Counted from the first letter of the stretch, positions 19,700 to 30,400 are shown. The stretch: DNA of 64,000 nucleotides from Cladocopium goreaui (GCA_947184155.2 CAMXCT020006334.1:787580-851579); one strand, 5' to 3'. The notes: a model not told the origin generated them from the letters alone. Numbers and translations are program-made.

Positions 19700-20460
19700 G
19701 GCCCATAATTATATCTAGAAGCTAGATTGGTCATTATATAGGCCATGATATGGCTATACTGATCTTTAGAGAGGTATCATGTAATCATGGTATAATGATA
19801 GATTGGGTCATGTGTTGACCTCTTTTGCTCAATGTACCCCTCCAAACGTACTGACGGGTGATTGGAGCAACTCTAATTAATGTGGGAATATATGGGAATA
19901 TTCGATGGGAATATATGGGATAGTCGGATAGACCATGGTAAATGGGAGTAGAACCTAATGTCAATGGTGTATGGTTGATTAAGTGGGCCGAAAAAAATGA
20001 TGATTTGCTGCTACAATGGTACACCCCAGATCAACAGACCAACGGTTTTTTGATCCGGGGTTGACATTACCAAGGATGGATATGGGTGTTTAGTAATATA
20101 ACTAGCCAGTTTGTTAACCCCAACATTATTTGGATACACATGGCTAGAGTCATGGTGTATTTATCCAGCAACAATTATGATATAAAGCCATTCACAATGG
20201 GAATACATTGGGATATAATCCGACAATAATGGGATAGCCCGCTCCAATGTGACCCCCGAAAAAGACGCAATAATAGATGATTCAGATTGTGGTTGTTGGT
20301 GGTTGATAATCCCTTCAATATCCTAATTGAGGGATCACCCTTTTTGGCTGTACCTCCATGATGATGGCTCTGATAGATTCAGAGTTAAATATGGACAAGA
20401 TGGGGGTTCCCTTGTGGAACATTATCTGCAAATGGGAGGACACCACAATCAGGAAGAGGC
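19700..20460. other. No supported gene
   Basis: AT-rich. Weak chance frames at 19785-20024. GGGAATATATGGGA repeats near 19885-19920. Confidence 0.5.
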
Positions 20461-20468
20461 AGACCTAG

Positions 20469-20822
20469 ATGCTAGCGCACCTCCTGCGGGCTCTTCAAAA
20501 CTGCACAGTCAGAGCCACCATGCCTGCATTCTTGGAACTTCTGCTCGAGCAGATGTCGGGCGCTGACGAGCAGCATGATCGAAAGATCGCTGCTGTTCAA
20601 GCCCTGCTGTGCAAAAATGGCCTGGGAGCAACTCTGCTAGACTCCACTGGGCAGAGCGTTGTGAGGCGGTTCGCCAGGACTGCATGCTGCTACTGTGTGT
20701 CTTTTTGCAGGATGGCATTAGATGGATTTGCGTCCTACATGTCTATGTTAACTTTCACACAGGACCCCATTGGGCTGACATCTGATGGTTTTGGTGACCT
20801 GGCTGTGTTGCTTAATGCCTGA
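20469..20822 (+). CDS. Exon, helical unknown protein
   Basis: Open from a CCTAG acceptor to TGA. Reads MLAHLLRALQNCTVRATMPA, then FLELLLEQMSGADEQHDR, then KIAAVQALLCKNGLG and later TGQSVVRRFARTACCYC. Strong GC3 bias to about 20700; a TTTTTGCAG near 20710 may mark an intron end, after which MALDGFASYMSMLTF follows. Not recognised. Confidence 0.6.
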   Translation: MLAHLLRALQNCTVRATMPAFLELLLEQMSGADEQHDRKIAAVQALLCKNGLGATLLDSTGQSVVRRFARTACCYCVSFCRMALDGFASYMSMLTFTQDPIGLTSDGFGDLAVLLNA

Positions 20823-20907
20823 TATTATATCTCTGTATTGGACCAGATCACATTTCTGATTGAGCTGGAGATCTAGATACAGCAAAAACAATTTTGAGTG
20901 ATTGCAT

Positions 20908-21011
20908 TACCCTCTGGTAATTTAACGTAGCTATGGAAAATGACCATTAATAGTGGATTTTCCCATTAAAAATGGTGATGTTCAATAGCTATGTTAAATT
21001 ACCAGAGGGTA
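20908..21011. mobile_element. Introner-like element family A
   Basis: TTACCCTCTGGTAATTTAAC to TGTTAAATTACCAGAGGGTA. Downstream, GSVTKKLFVVFSCEF is open to 21154 from the predicted acceptor, but upstream frames are not convincing. Confidence 0.9.
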
Positions 21012-21240
21012 GTGTCACTAAAAAGCTATTTGTTGTATTTTCCTGTGAGTTTTTTCTGACTCTGGTGACCAGAGGTGGAATTATGGTTGTTCTGGTTTCG
21101 TTACCCTTTCATGAACCAAGTGCTGTCAACCAAAGGTTCATAATATGGGACTGAACTGATTCAGTTATTCTTCATAAGGAACGATATGTTTGGAATCAAA
21201 GAGTCATCAAGCAAGAATCCAAGACATGGATTGTCAAAAA

Positions 21241-21372
21241 GACCCCATAGCGGGGGTTTCTTAAGATGGGGGGACCCCCAAAACCATGGGATACCATGGG
21301 TTTCAATAGTAGACTTGTCATTCATGACTTGGATGATTTAGGGTACTTCCATGACTTAGGAAACCTCTAATA
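21241..21372. mobile_element. Inverted-repeat element family D, diverged
   Basis: GGGGGTTTCTTAAGATGGGG and CATGACTTAGGAAACCTCTA are imperfectly inverse, and ACCATGGGTTTCAATA matches the 17.6 kb copy. Confidence 0.6.
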
Positions 21373-21679
21373 TGTAGCACATACCAATAAATCAATACAT
21401 AACATGATCATCTCATGTTTTACCGATAGTCGACTATTGATCATAGCAATGATGCCATGATGGTAATAGAACATCAATTATATGTGGTTAAAACAATTTT
21501 ATAAACCATACCTCAAATCACCATAAAAAGGTTCTATGAACCATTCCCAAATTATCACCATTATTAGCACCATGGTAACAATGGAATTCCCAAATGGGAT
21601 TGTTACCATAGAACCATTCTATAGATAGGTTTATGGCATTGTTTCAACCACATTAGCACCATGGCAAGTTACCATTGAG

Positions 21680-21799
21680 TCCGATGAGAAATCCAACTGC
21701 CGACCATTGCCGACCCACCAGGCCTTAGATGAGGACGGCATGGGATCAGCCGTGCGGACTTTAGAAAGCTTAAGATTTTTTTTGGATGACACTAGCTGG
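21680..21799 (+). CDS. Exon (unknown protein)
   Basis: Reads SNCRPLPTHQALDEDGMGS, then AVRTLESLRFFLDDTSW, ending at CTGG|GTACTT. GC3-biased in the first half. Upstream 21380-21680 holds nothing recognisable. Confidence 0.5.
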
Positions 21800-22012
21800 G
21801 TACTTCCTTCCATATGTGTAAATAATTGTATTTCATTTTATATAATTCATATATATAAATATACTGTATATATATATATGTGGCAGGGACCTTTGGGGTC
21901 TATTTCGTTCCTCCTCGCACAAACGTAATCAAACGTCATTCTATATGCATATATACTATATACACAAGTAAATATGTCTACATGTGTGTACAAGTTCAAC
22001 AGAAAGTCGCAA

Positions 22013-22264
22013 TTTTTTCCCTTGCCCCTCAACCTGCGCAGCGTCCGTTTTCTGCTCCAAGAGATGCTGTCACCAGCACGCGCGAACGCACGCCAATTTG
22101 AACTCTGGGCAGAAGAGTCCTCCAGTGTCAATTGTGTTGCTTTCCATCCCTGCAAGCTACAAAGTTTTGGAATGTGCATGCAAGTTTGGGACTCTTGTGC
22201 GCTCATGCATGGGAATGTTTTGGTTGTCAGGAGTTTGTATTTGTTCAACTGGTTGCAATCTTAG
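22013..22264 (+). CDS. Exon (unknown protein)
   Basis: After TTCAACAG the frame reads SQFFPLPLNLRSVRFLLQ, then EMLSPARANARQFELWAEE, then SSSVNCVAFHPCKLQSF. Coding bias is clear to about 22130. Other frames are open but weaker. Confidence 0.55.
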   Translation, partial: FFPLPLNLRSVRFLLQEMLSPARANARQFELWAEESSSVNCVAFHPCKLQSFGMCMQVWDSCALMHGNVLVVRSLYLFNWLQS

Positions 22265-22339
22265 TAATAAGCATAGTTTTAAAGAAAAAACCTTAAAGGA
22301 ACCTCATGGGCATGTAACACAAGCAACAAAGCAATGCAA

Positions 22340-23021
22340 ACATGTTCCACCACTTCCACCTGTAGTGATGAAGAGGGAGGGTGATGGCGGCCAACCCCCT
22401 TCATTTTGTCATACTCATCACTTCATTGTTTTTGGCCCCGCTGTCGTCCCCTCTCAAGATCCTTTGAATGAAGAAGAGTTGCAAAAGCAGACCTTGGACC
22501 TCTTGGTGAACTTTGCATACAGGCTGCAGATGGATGGCCTGATGCCTGACCTGCCAGAACAGCCACCAGGTGAGCCCAGTAGTGGATCTGGTTTTCTGCG
22601 AGAAGTGGGAGGTTCTAAAGCCAAACGCCCAGGTGCACCACTACTTGAAGCTTCTATGGCAATGGCACCTGGCCCAAGTCCAGGTATCTGCGCGTCTTCA
22701 CCAGCCAGTGCAACTACGGTTTTGCCAGTTCAACCTGATGTTGGTTTGTTGGCACCTGCCACTCCTGAAGTACCCCCTCTGAGGCTTCAGCAGCATGCAT
22801 CCCCAAAGAACTACCTGGTCCAGTTCCAGAAGCAATGGGGGAGGTTGACCTGTACTCCTGACCAGGTGAAGAAGCTTCTTTATTGCACCAAACAAAAAGG
22901 CTCTCAAGCTTCGACTGGGCCGTCCTCTACTCAAGATGTATCTGATAGGAAATTCATACATTTTCTCAAGCATCATATGTTTCTATGGTTTTGCTTTCTG
23001 TGTGGGATTCAAGTTTCTTGA
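22340..23021 (+). CDS. Large exon, Pro/Ala/Ser-rich (start of a mobile-element-like cluster)
   Basis: Long open frame. Key parts: VPSQDPLNEEELQKQTLDLL, VNFAYRLQMDGLMPDLPEQ, a Pro/Ser/Ala linker, QFQKQWGRLTCTPDQVKKLL, then ST-rich sequence to a TGA at 23021. The first acidic-helical part looks folded and the centre looks disordered. It precedes, on the same strand, exons with decayed frames and a transposase-like core at 26.6-28.5 kb. I do not recognise a named family. Confidence 0.6.
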
Positions 23022-23050
23022 TCTATGCATTTAGTATTGTTCATTCTCAG

Positions 23051-23255
23051 GTACCAGAGTTCGTGCCTCCTCGAGGAACTTCTAGTGGAGGTTGGTTCAG
23101 GAAAGTTTCTGGGCTAGTAGTTGCTTGGAAGCTTGGAGAAGCGCACAGGATGAGATGCCTACTATAACGATGGGAAGAGGTTTCACGGGTGAAGGCGTAT
23201 GTGGCAGCTTTGGTGGGCTACGTCAAAAAGTGTGGATGGCAAAAGAACTTGGAGG
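23051..23255 (+). pseudogene. Exon with an in-frame TAA
   Basis: A TTCTCAG|GTA acceptor and TTGGAGG|GTGAGT donor bound one frame: VPEFVPPRGTSSGGWFRK, then VSGLVVAWKLGEAHRMRC, LL, TAA (23165-23167), then RWEEVSRVKAYVAALVGY, VKKCGWQKNLEG. Splice sites and coding look are preserved on both sides of the stop, suggesting a recently broken copy. Confidence 0.6.
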
Positions 23256-23339
23256 GTGAGTATGGCTTGAACACTTGTACTCGCCTAAGATCTTACTGAC
23301 TCCAGCAAAGCCTGGGTGGTTAAAAAAAACCTTATATCA

Positions 23340-23630
23340 AACTATCAAACAGTAAGAATTTCAATTCTGTTTCTAAATTGAAAATAAAGCAGTCGCAATT
23401 TTCAATTCAGAAATTTAAATTGAAAATCAAACAGTCGCCATTTAAATTCAGAAATCTAATAGGAAATCAAACATTCACCATTTCAATCAGAAATCTACCT
23501 TGAAAATCAAACGATCACCATTTCAATTCAGAATTCCAAATTGAAAATCAAACAATCTCCATGTCAATTCAGAAATCTAAATTGGAAAACAAACAGTTGG
23601 CATTTCAATTCAGAACCTTAACTTGAACCT
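23340..23630. repeat. About 45-50-bp imperfect tandem repeat
   Basis: About six units built on CAATTCAGAAATCTAAATTG followed by AAAATCAAACAGTC. Probably intronic. 23640-24070 carries no clear exon except a possible short frame near 23885. Confidence 0.85.
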
Positions 23631-24074
23631 ACAATAGTATATTTTTTACTTTTCAGATTTTGATATTAATTTGGTTTACTATTTGGCACAACTATCAAAA
23701 AATAATGTAGTTTTTACATAAGCAGCCTTTAGGGCTTTCATTTTTTTAGCCAAAAAGCACATTGATGCTTTCATTTTTTGAAGCTGTCACAAGTATAGCA
23801 CATTGATGCTTCAGGTTTTGGTGTTCCATTAGTGCATCAGACATGTGTCCTTTGCATTTTTCTTGTCAAGGTGTAAGCTGTCAGGATGTCCAGTAATAGG
23901 GGTCAGGCACGGGGTTCAGCCACTGATCCAATGGTATCTCGACAGTTTCAAACCTGGACCTCATCCAATGGATGGAAGAGCCTCTGGTATGTCGAGATTC
24001 ATCAATCAGGTTTTGATTCTTGGTTACCAGGTTGAAATTCATCATGTTTTTAAAGCATACGGGAACTCAGGTAG

Positions 24075-24245
24075 TATGAGGATAGACGTAAACAAATTGC
24101 TCGCTTGCTCAGGCAGGATGCTCTTGAGCACTTCAAGCAGAATGAAGGCCCACATCTTTTGCCTGCCAGCCTGAAGAACTTGATCAAAATCAGTTACATG
24201 TTGGCTGGGGTCCCTGTTCCTTCTGGCGATGCTATCTGCGCCTGA
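24075..24245 (+). CDS. Exon, helical (mobile-element-like cluster)
   Basis: After CTCAGGTAG the frame reads YEDRRKQIARLLRQDALEH, then FKQNEGPHLLPASLKNLIK, then ISYMLAGVPVPSGDAICA and TGA. Strongly coding-like and only 56 codons. Same strand as the neighbours; function unknown. Confidence 0.55.
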   Translation, partial: YEDRRKQIARLLRQDALEHFKQNEGPHLLPASLKNLIKISYMLAGVPVPSGDAICA

Positions 24246-24409
24246 TAGCTGCAGCTGTATGCCCATAGTGCATGGAAAGCCTGGATGAAAACATACTTGG
24301 GTGGAATCAAAATACTGTGGGGGGAGAAAAAATATTTTAAAAAAACACCATGTGGTGTACTTGTTTTTTTCTGGCCCAGTGGCCTTTCCTGCTATTTTGA
24401 AACTATTGT

Positions 24410-24660
24410 GGTTTATGCCCAAGGGGCTTTCATGTAAAGGTCCAGGGTTGGGTATGAGAGCCCACTGAAGTTTATATGCTTCTAACCTTAAAGGGTCCCA
24501 GAACCCATTCCCACCGACTCTTGCTACAGGTTTTGCTGATAGGGCTTTCATTTTATTTTGTAAACTAAATTGTTTCTGCCCAAAGGGGCTTTCATGTAAA
24601 GGCTTAAACTCCTTTATCCCATGCCCAAAGGAGCTGTCATAATTCTAACTTTGAAGGTTA
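24410..24660. repeat. Dispersed CCCAAAGGGGCTTTCATG repeats
   Basis: GCCCAAGGGGCTTTCATGTA recurs three times with small changes. Located between coding islands, probably intronic. Confidence 0.65.
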
Positions 24661-24742
24661 GCAGAATCAATTCTCTTCTGCTTCTGCTGCAGTGGGCCCA
24701 TAGGAATTGTGGGCTCACCTTAGCCTAGATCCTTTGATCACC

Positions 24743-25348
24743 ATGGCTACTTGGGACGTTGAGGACTTAGTCAAGGAGATTAGTGATATGGAAGCGATTT
24801 ACCAAAGGAACGCTGGTTCACAGCTGGTGCCACGAATGCAGGAAGCTTTGCAGTCCAAAGTGAATGGTGTCCAAATGCTCGCTGCTTCTAACTTCTTGAA
24901 GCGTCCTGATGCTGTTCAAAATTGCATCTTGACTGCTGACACGAAGGCAGAGTTGCAAGCATTTCTCGAATCAAGGGCAGCCTCTTCAATCCAAGGGGCC
25001 ACCAGGTTGCAGGCTACACCTCAAAGCATGACCACGCCTTGGAACTACCTGTCCCAAAGCGAATGGCAGCAGATGCAGAATGGCATCAACACAGTTGATG
25101 CTACCCACATGCTGATCAAAAGAATCAAAGTGTGTGGGTTGAAAAGCCTCAAAGAAGACACCAAGAAGTACTTGACATCCTTTTTGGTCAGCCTTCAGGT
25201 GAAATCACCAATGTCTTGCCTCCAGTTTTTGACATGTACAAATTTTGTGCTGGATACGTTCGAGGCTGTGGTGGCTCAACCTCTGCATGCTGGTTTGGCA
25301 AGGTACCCACCTAGCCCCCACGACATTGGGGAGGCACTGGGTTTGTAG
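24743..25348 (+). CDS. N-terminal region of mobile-element-like protein
   Basis: Good start at ATG 24743: MATWDVEDLVKEISDMEAIY. Continues AGSQLVPRMQEALQSKVNG, FLKRPDAVQNCILTADTKAE, TPWNYLSQSEWQQMQNGIN and IKVCGLKSLKEDTKKYLTSF. From memory this pattern (W-NYLT..W..., then CGLxSLxExTKK) recurs in many gene models of symbiodiniacean genomes, which points to a multicopy, probably mobile, gene. No catalytic motif is visible. The following islands continue it on the same strand. Confidence 0.6.
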   Translation: MATWDVEDLVKEISDMEAIYQRNAGSQLVPRMQEALQSKVNGVQMLAASNFLKRPDAVQNCILTADTKAELQAFLESRAASSIQGATRLQATPQSMTTPWNYLSQSEWQQMQNGINTVDATHMLIKRIKVCGLKSLKEDTKKYLTSFLVSLQVKSPMSCLQFLTCTNFVLDTFEAVVAQPLHAGLARYPPSPHDIGEALGL

Positions 25349-25468
25349 AATCTTTGGTGATGGCTGCTTTCAAGCTGATAATTTTGAAGTCAAAATTTAG
25401 CCATGACATAATCCCTGAACACACACACACATGGACACGTATACATATTTCCATTTGAACATAAACAC

Positions 25469-25789
25469 TTGCAGGCTTTCTGCTTGCTCGCTACCAGTCA
25501 TATGATAAACCTTGGAAGCATTGCCAAGAAAGTCACGGTGAGCGGAACTGCCAAGGAACTCAGGGCTGTGGCCACTCCACAGGCAACCTCTCAGCAGTTG
25601 CCAGCAGAGCCTTCGACAGGGAAAGATCCTACAAACAGTATGGTGACCACCCATCTCTTTGACATGATGGAGAAACAGGCCAGAGCTTTGGATGCCTTGA
25701 GCCAGAAAATCTTGAACAATGATAGCTTGGAGAAGCCTCCTTCCAGCAACTCCTTGCTCTCAGATGGGGCCGGCCCAAGGGACTCCTGA
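25469..25789 (+). CDS. Middle exon of mobile-element-like protein
   Basis: Reads SIAKKVTVSGTAKELRAVAT, then QQLPAEPSTGKDPTNS, then VTTHLFDMMEKQARALDAL and SLEKPPSSNSLLSDG. Ser/Pro-rich linker followed by a helix. In line with the flanking islands. Confidence 0.5.
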   Translation: MQAFCLLATSHMINLGSIAKKVTVSGTAKELRAVATPQATSQQLPAEPSTGKDPTNSMVTTHLFDMMEKQARALDALSQKILNNDSLEKPPSSNSLLSDGAGPRDS

Positions 25790-25919
25790 CTCCCAAAGCT
25801 TTGCCGGCAGTTCCAGCTGTTTTGCCTCTACCTGCACCTTCTGACTGTGCTGCACCTGCTGGAGGAAATGATGGCACCCAGGCAAAAGCCTTGAGGACTA
25901 TGAAGCTGAGGCCAAACAC

Positions 25920-26219
25920 ATGCTCACCAAGAGGAAGGGCAATGATTTGGATACTGCCATGAAGAGGCCAGCTTCTAAGAAAACCCTAGCCAAAGCAGAG
26001 CCCAAGCAAAAGGCCATTGTGAAGAAGAATGCTGAGGAAGCAAAGCATGTCACACCAGCTTTCCTCAAAGGAATCTATGGATGTGTGAGATGCCGTGGCA
26101 GTGTGAGTGGCTGTGACAAGTGCCAGTCTCCCTACTTTGGGGGGACTCAGTCGCAGTTCAAGACAGGAATACAACAACTGGTAACAAGAAAGGCAGCAGG
26201 GGAACAAAAGGAAGTGTAA
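25920..26219 (+). CDS. Basic and Cys-cluster exon
   Basis: Reads DLDTAMKRPASKKTLAKAEP, then KQKAIVKKNAEEAKHVTP, then LKGIYGCVRCRGSVSGCDKC. The CxxC...CxxC group may bind metal, and the Lys-rich part resembles a nuclear localisation region. From memory, a YGCxxCRGSxxGCxxC motif is common in dinoflagellate multicopy genes. Ends in TAA. Confidence 0.55.
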   Translation: MLTKRKGNDLDTAMKRPASKKTLAKAEPKQKAIVKKNAEEAKHVTPAFLKGIYGCVRCRGSVSGCDKCQSPYFGGTQSQFKTGIQQLVTRKAAGEQKEV

Positions 26220-26439
26220 ATATTTCCTTGGTCAGAAAAAAGATCGTGGGCTGCCTTGTAGTAAATAACCATGCAAACACAGCAATGGTAAATCATACAG
26301 GCAGTGGGGGAAAACAGAAACGCTTAGGCTTTCTCTTGACATACTTATCTAGACATATTTTCCAGCATGAAAGTAAGTGACCACTAACTTGCAGTGCTGC
26401 CCTTGGTTCTGCTTGTTGTTTTTCAGTTTTGGCTTCAAG

Positions 26440-28550
26440 AGCTATCATTTGAAATCCGTTTGCCTGCAAGGGCTTTTTTGTTTGAATATGTTTGAATCAG
26501 TAGCACAGCATTGTGGGCACAGCTTTCTGCAAGGCTACTGCATGAAGCAAGGCCTGGCCCAAGGCAATGTGTGCCAAATCTGCAAATGACATATTTGGAG
26601 GCCATGTTAGCAGCAGGTTCCGCAGCAGGCCATGGAACACTAGTTTTTGCCTTTCACACAGTCATACTCCAACATTGTCCAAGATTACTTTTATCACCTT
26701 TCTGCAAAGAAATGCTTCCAGCCAGCCATGCCAGACTTTCCAAAATTGCAAAGTTTTAAACAGAGAATCCCATTTTGCAGCCAGTCAGCCCTGGAAGCAA
26801 TATTGACTTTGGCAGCCCAGGAAGGCATTCCTGCTAGTCACAAAAGGAAACAAATCAGAGAGTTTGTTGAGCAGGTCATTGCTGGCCTTCAGCTATGATT
26901 TTGGGAGAGGACCCTGTGGAATTGGCATTTGCCAACATCTTTAACTATTTGGCTGGTGCTTATGCAGCTGGTGGCTGCTTTGCGGATTATTTTGACAAGG
27001 TACATGACAACAACCCTGGTTCCTTCAACAACCCTTGGTCTTGCATTCTTTATGTAGATGAACTGCACCCTGGCAACCAATTGGCAGGGAATTCTAGGAA
27101 TACATGGGCAATTTACTGTTCATCTGCCCAGTTTGGGGCCACGCTGTCAAATTCTGAAAGTTGGTTGACATTGCTCGGGAAGAGGAGTGAGCAAGTCTCA
27201 CAGCTGGCAGCCAGCATTGGCCAATGTTTCAGGTTGATCCTGGAGCACATGTTTGACAACAAATATGCTCATCCTCATTCTGAGATACTTTTACAGGGAG
27301 GTCTTAAAAGACTGAAACTCTCTGTTGGATGTTGCAACAGACCAAGAAATCCTGTCCTCGTGGGCAAGGATGCAAGAGTGCAACAAAACCGAGTTAAGAA
27401 GGTGGAGCCAGGCTTCTGGGGTTGATTATTCCCAGCATTCACTCTTGCTGAGTGACAAGCTGAAGTCCCAGAACCTTCTGAGACCAATCACCCAATACAT
27501 GCATGATTATATGCATGGGCTCTGCCCAAATGGTGTGCTGAACTAGGTATTTGTTTTTGTGGATCCAACCGCTTGCTTCCAGTGGTGTGGCTGAGATTTG
27601 GAAGGCACATGGCTTTGTGCAACTTTGGGCCCAGCCTGCCATTCACAAATGCAATTTGAAAAGGCTATTTCTGCCCAAAGCAGTGGAAGGCCACAAAAAA
27701 GCTGGGAAGTTCAGATGCATCCTCAGAGATTCTGGGTCTGTACCAGGTGCTGGCACACTATGTCCAAATTTGTTGCTTGCCTAATGGCATTTGTCTTCTG
27801 GGGTCAACTTGCTCTTTGGCTTGGTGCAAAGTTTTGGACTATCGCCTATCCATCCCTGCTTTGGAAAAGCCTGACTACAAGCAATTGCTTTCATTTGTTG
27901 AAGCAGCATTGGAGGCAACTGTTGCAGCTGACTGGTCGGAAGAATTCGAGCCAAAGATGCACTGGTCACTTCATATTATAGTCAAAGTCTCCAGAGGCAT
28001 GGCCAATTACCTGCATGCTGGACCATGGAAGGGAAGCACAAAGGCACTAGAAAACATGGGAATGTCTTGTGCAACACTACCTATTGGGAAACTTCTCTGA
28101 GGAAGTCTGTCATTGCAGGGCACATCTATACATTGGGTGAAGAGTCAAGACTGTTTAGAGAAGGCACCTGCCTACAAAATGCAAAGGGGGCCCCACAAAG
28201 AAGATGACGGCATTCCTATGCAATGCTGGCGTGATTCCTGTGGGAATGCCTTGCATGCAGAGCTCTCGTTGTAAACTTTTTTCTGGGGCAACAATTACTT
28301 CTGGTGATGTTGTCTGTTTGCACAATGTGGATGGAGGCTCACCAGCTGTCAATGCAGCTCAAGAGCATTGCTTTTTTCAAAGTCCCATGTGGTGATGTGG
28401 CCCTTGTCGAAAAATATTTGTTCCAGGAAATTTCAAACAAACATCCGGGTGTTGCTTCTTTACAAGAAATCTCGTGTGCTGTCACTTACAATGCTGCCAA
28501 AGGCAGGGTGACATGCCTCACCCCTGTATTCTTGCAACTTTGAAGGGACA
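26440..28550 (+). pseudogene. Decayed transposase-like core
   Basis: A series of islands in shifting frames. 26647-26898 (KLQSFKQRIPFCSQSALEAI, ending VEQVIAGLQL stop); 26895-27425 (FNYLAGAYAAGGCFADYFDK, NPWSCILYVDELHPGNQL, WAIYCSSAQFGATLSNSES); 27480-27545 (YMHDYMHGLCPNGVLN); 27747-28030 (KPDYKQLLSFVEAALEATV, DWSEEFEPKMHWSLHI); then a frame change to MEGKHKGTRKHGNVLC (28025). From memory, PW-LIxYxDExxPGN, DWMHxxxxNGVxN, PKxHWxLH and ERKHK occur in that order in an abundant dinoflagellate transposase-like family. Frame shifts and stops suggest an inactive copy. Exact superfamily (CACTA/KDZ-like?) not established. Confidence 0.6.
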
Positions 28551-28690
28551 CGCAATTTCCATCCACAGCAAATGTCTTTGGAAAACAAGCTTCGGTGGTA
28601 TGCCCAACAGCCGCAACGTTTTATGTTTACTAATCTTTCTGAAGCCTGCTGCCAAGCCAAACGCTGGAAACACTTCAACTCGGTTTCCGT

Positions 28691-28965
28691 GAGTTAAATG
28701 GCCACAAATCCTGTTGAACTTGACCTGGCTCTGCACCAAAGCCTCCCAGACCTTCTCCGGAACCCTGTTGAACATGACCTGGCTCTGCACCAAAGCCTCC
28801 CGGAACCTTCTCCGGAACCTTCACCAGAACCCTGTTGAACCTAACCTGGCTCTGCTCCAAAGCCTCCCGGAACCTTCTCCGGAACCCAGGAGCCCTGTTG
28901 AGCCTGACCTGGCTCTGCACCAAAGCCTCCCGGAACTTTATCCGGAACCCTGTTGAACCTACTAA
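28691..28965. repeat. Tandem repeat of about 54-69 bp
   Basis: Four units containing CCTGTTGAACxTGACCTGGC and CACCAAAGCCTCCCGGAACC. In one frame they encode PVELDLALHQSLPD-type repeats, open only to 28829. Directly follows the decayed transposase-like core. Confidence 0.8.
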
Positions 28966-28966
28966 A

Positions 28967-30400
28967 AGGCTCTGGAGGATTAAAAGGATTAAAAGGATTA
29001 AATCATTTAATCCTTTTAAACCGTTTAATCCTTTTGATCCTTTTAATCCTCCAGACCTCCCAGAATCCCAAGAAAAGCCCAGCAATTTAATTCTTTAAAT
29101 CCTTTTAATCCTTTTGGACCGGGAATTCCGGACCCCCTGGAGGATTAAAAGGATTAAAAGGATTAAAAGGATTAAAAGGATTAAACATTTAAACCCTTCT
29201 AATCCTTTTAATCCCCTAAAGGGCTCTGGAGGATTAAAAGGATTAAACCATTTAATCCTTTTAATCCTTTTAATCCTCCAGACCTCCCAGAATCCCAAGA
29301 AAAGCCCAGCAATTTAATTCTTTAAATCCTTTTAATCCTTTTAATCCTCCAAAAGGCTCTGGAGGATTAAAAGGATTAAATGGATTTATATATATTTCTC
29401 AAGGGCTTGGGCCGGGAATTCCGGACCCCCTGGAGGATTAAAAGGATTAAAAGAATTAAAAGGATTAAATTATTTAATCCTTTTAATCCTTTTAATCCCC
29501 CAAAGGACTCTGGAGGATTAAAAGGATTAAAAGAATTAAATCATTTAATCCTTTTAATCCTTTTAATCCTCCAAAAGGCTCTGGAGGATTAAAAGGATTA
29601 AAAGAATTAAATCATTTAATCCTTTTAATCCTTTTAATCCCCCAAAAGGCTCTGGAGGATTAAAAGGATTAAATGGATTTAAATATATTTCTCAAGGGCT
29701 TGGGCCGGGAATTCCGGACCCCCTGGAGGATTAAAAGGATTAAAAGGATTAAAAGGATTAAAAGGATTAAATCATTTAATCCTTTTAATCCTTTTAATCC
29801 CCCAAAGGACTCTGGAGGATTAAAAGGATTTAAAGGATTAAATCATTTAATCCTTTTAATCCTTTTAATCCTTTTAATCCCCCAAAAGGCTCTGGAGGAT
29901 TAAAAGGATTTAAAGGATTAAATGATTTAATCCTTTTAATCCTTTTAATCCTTTTAATCCTTTTAATCCTCCAGACCTCCCAGAATCCCAAGAAAAGCCC
30001 AGCAATTTAATTCTTTAAATCCTTTTAATCCGTTTAATCCTCCAAAAGGCTCTGGAGGATTAAAAGGATTAAAAGGATTAAATCATTTAATCCTTTTAAT
30101 CCTTTTAATCCCCCAAAGGACTCTGGAGGATTAAAAGGATTAAAAGGATTAAATCATTTAATCCTTTTAATCCTTTTAATTCTCCAAAAGGCTCTGGAGG
30201 ATTAAAAGGATTAAAAGGATTAAATCATCTAATCCTTTTAATCCTTTTAATCCTCCAAAAAGCTCTGGAGGATTAAAAGGATTAAAAGGATTAAATCATT
30301 TAGTCCTTTTAATCCTTTTAATCCCCCAAAAGGCCCTGGAGGATTAAAAGGATTAAAAGGATTAAATCATTTAATTCTTCAAATCCTCTCAATTATCCAA
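28967..30400. repeat. Array of AGGATTAAA/TTTAATCCT palindromes with 293-bp higher order
   Basis: Units read CTCTGGAGG, then two to five AGGATTAAA-type iterations, ATCATTTAAT, then the inverse CCTTTTAATC iterations and CCCCCAAAAG. About twenty such hairpins. GGGCCGGGAATTCCGGACC-type boundaries recur with GGGAATTCCG at 29121, 29414 and 29707, exactly 293 bp apart. CTCCCAGAATCCCAAGAAAA recurs near 29056, 29285 and 29978. Arg-Ile-Lys/Asn-Pro-Phe frames across it are artefacts. Confidence 0.95.

Noticed and set aside
29095-29903. RIKRIKRIK/NPFNPFNP-repeat proteins on both strands
   Set aside because: Direct translation of the AGGATTAAA palindrome array; no start, splice or codon evidence.
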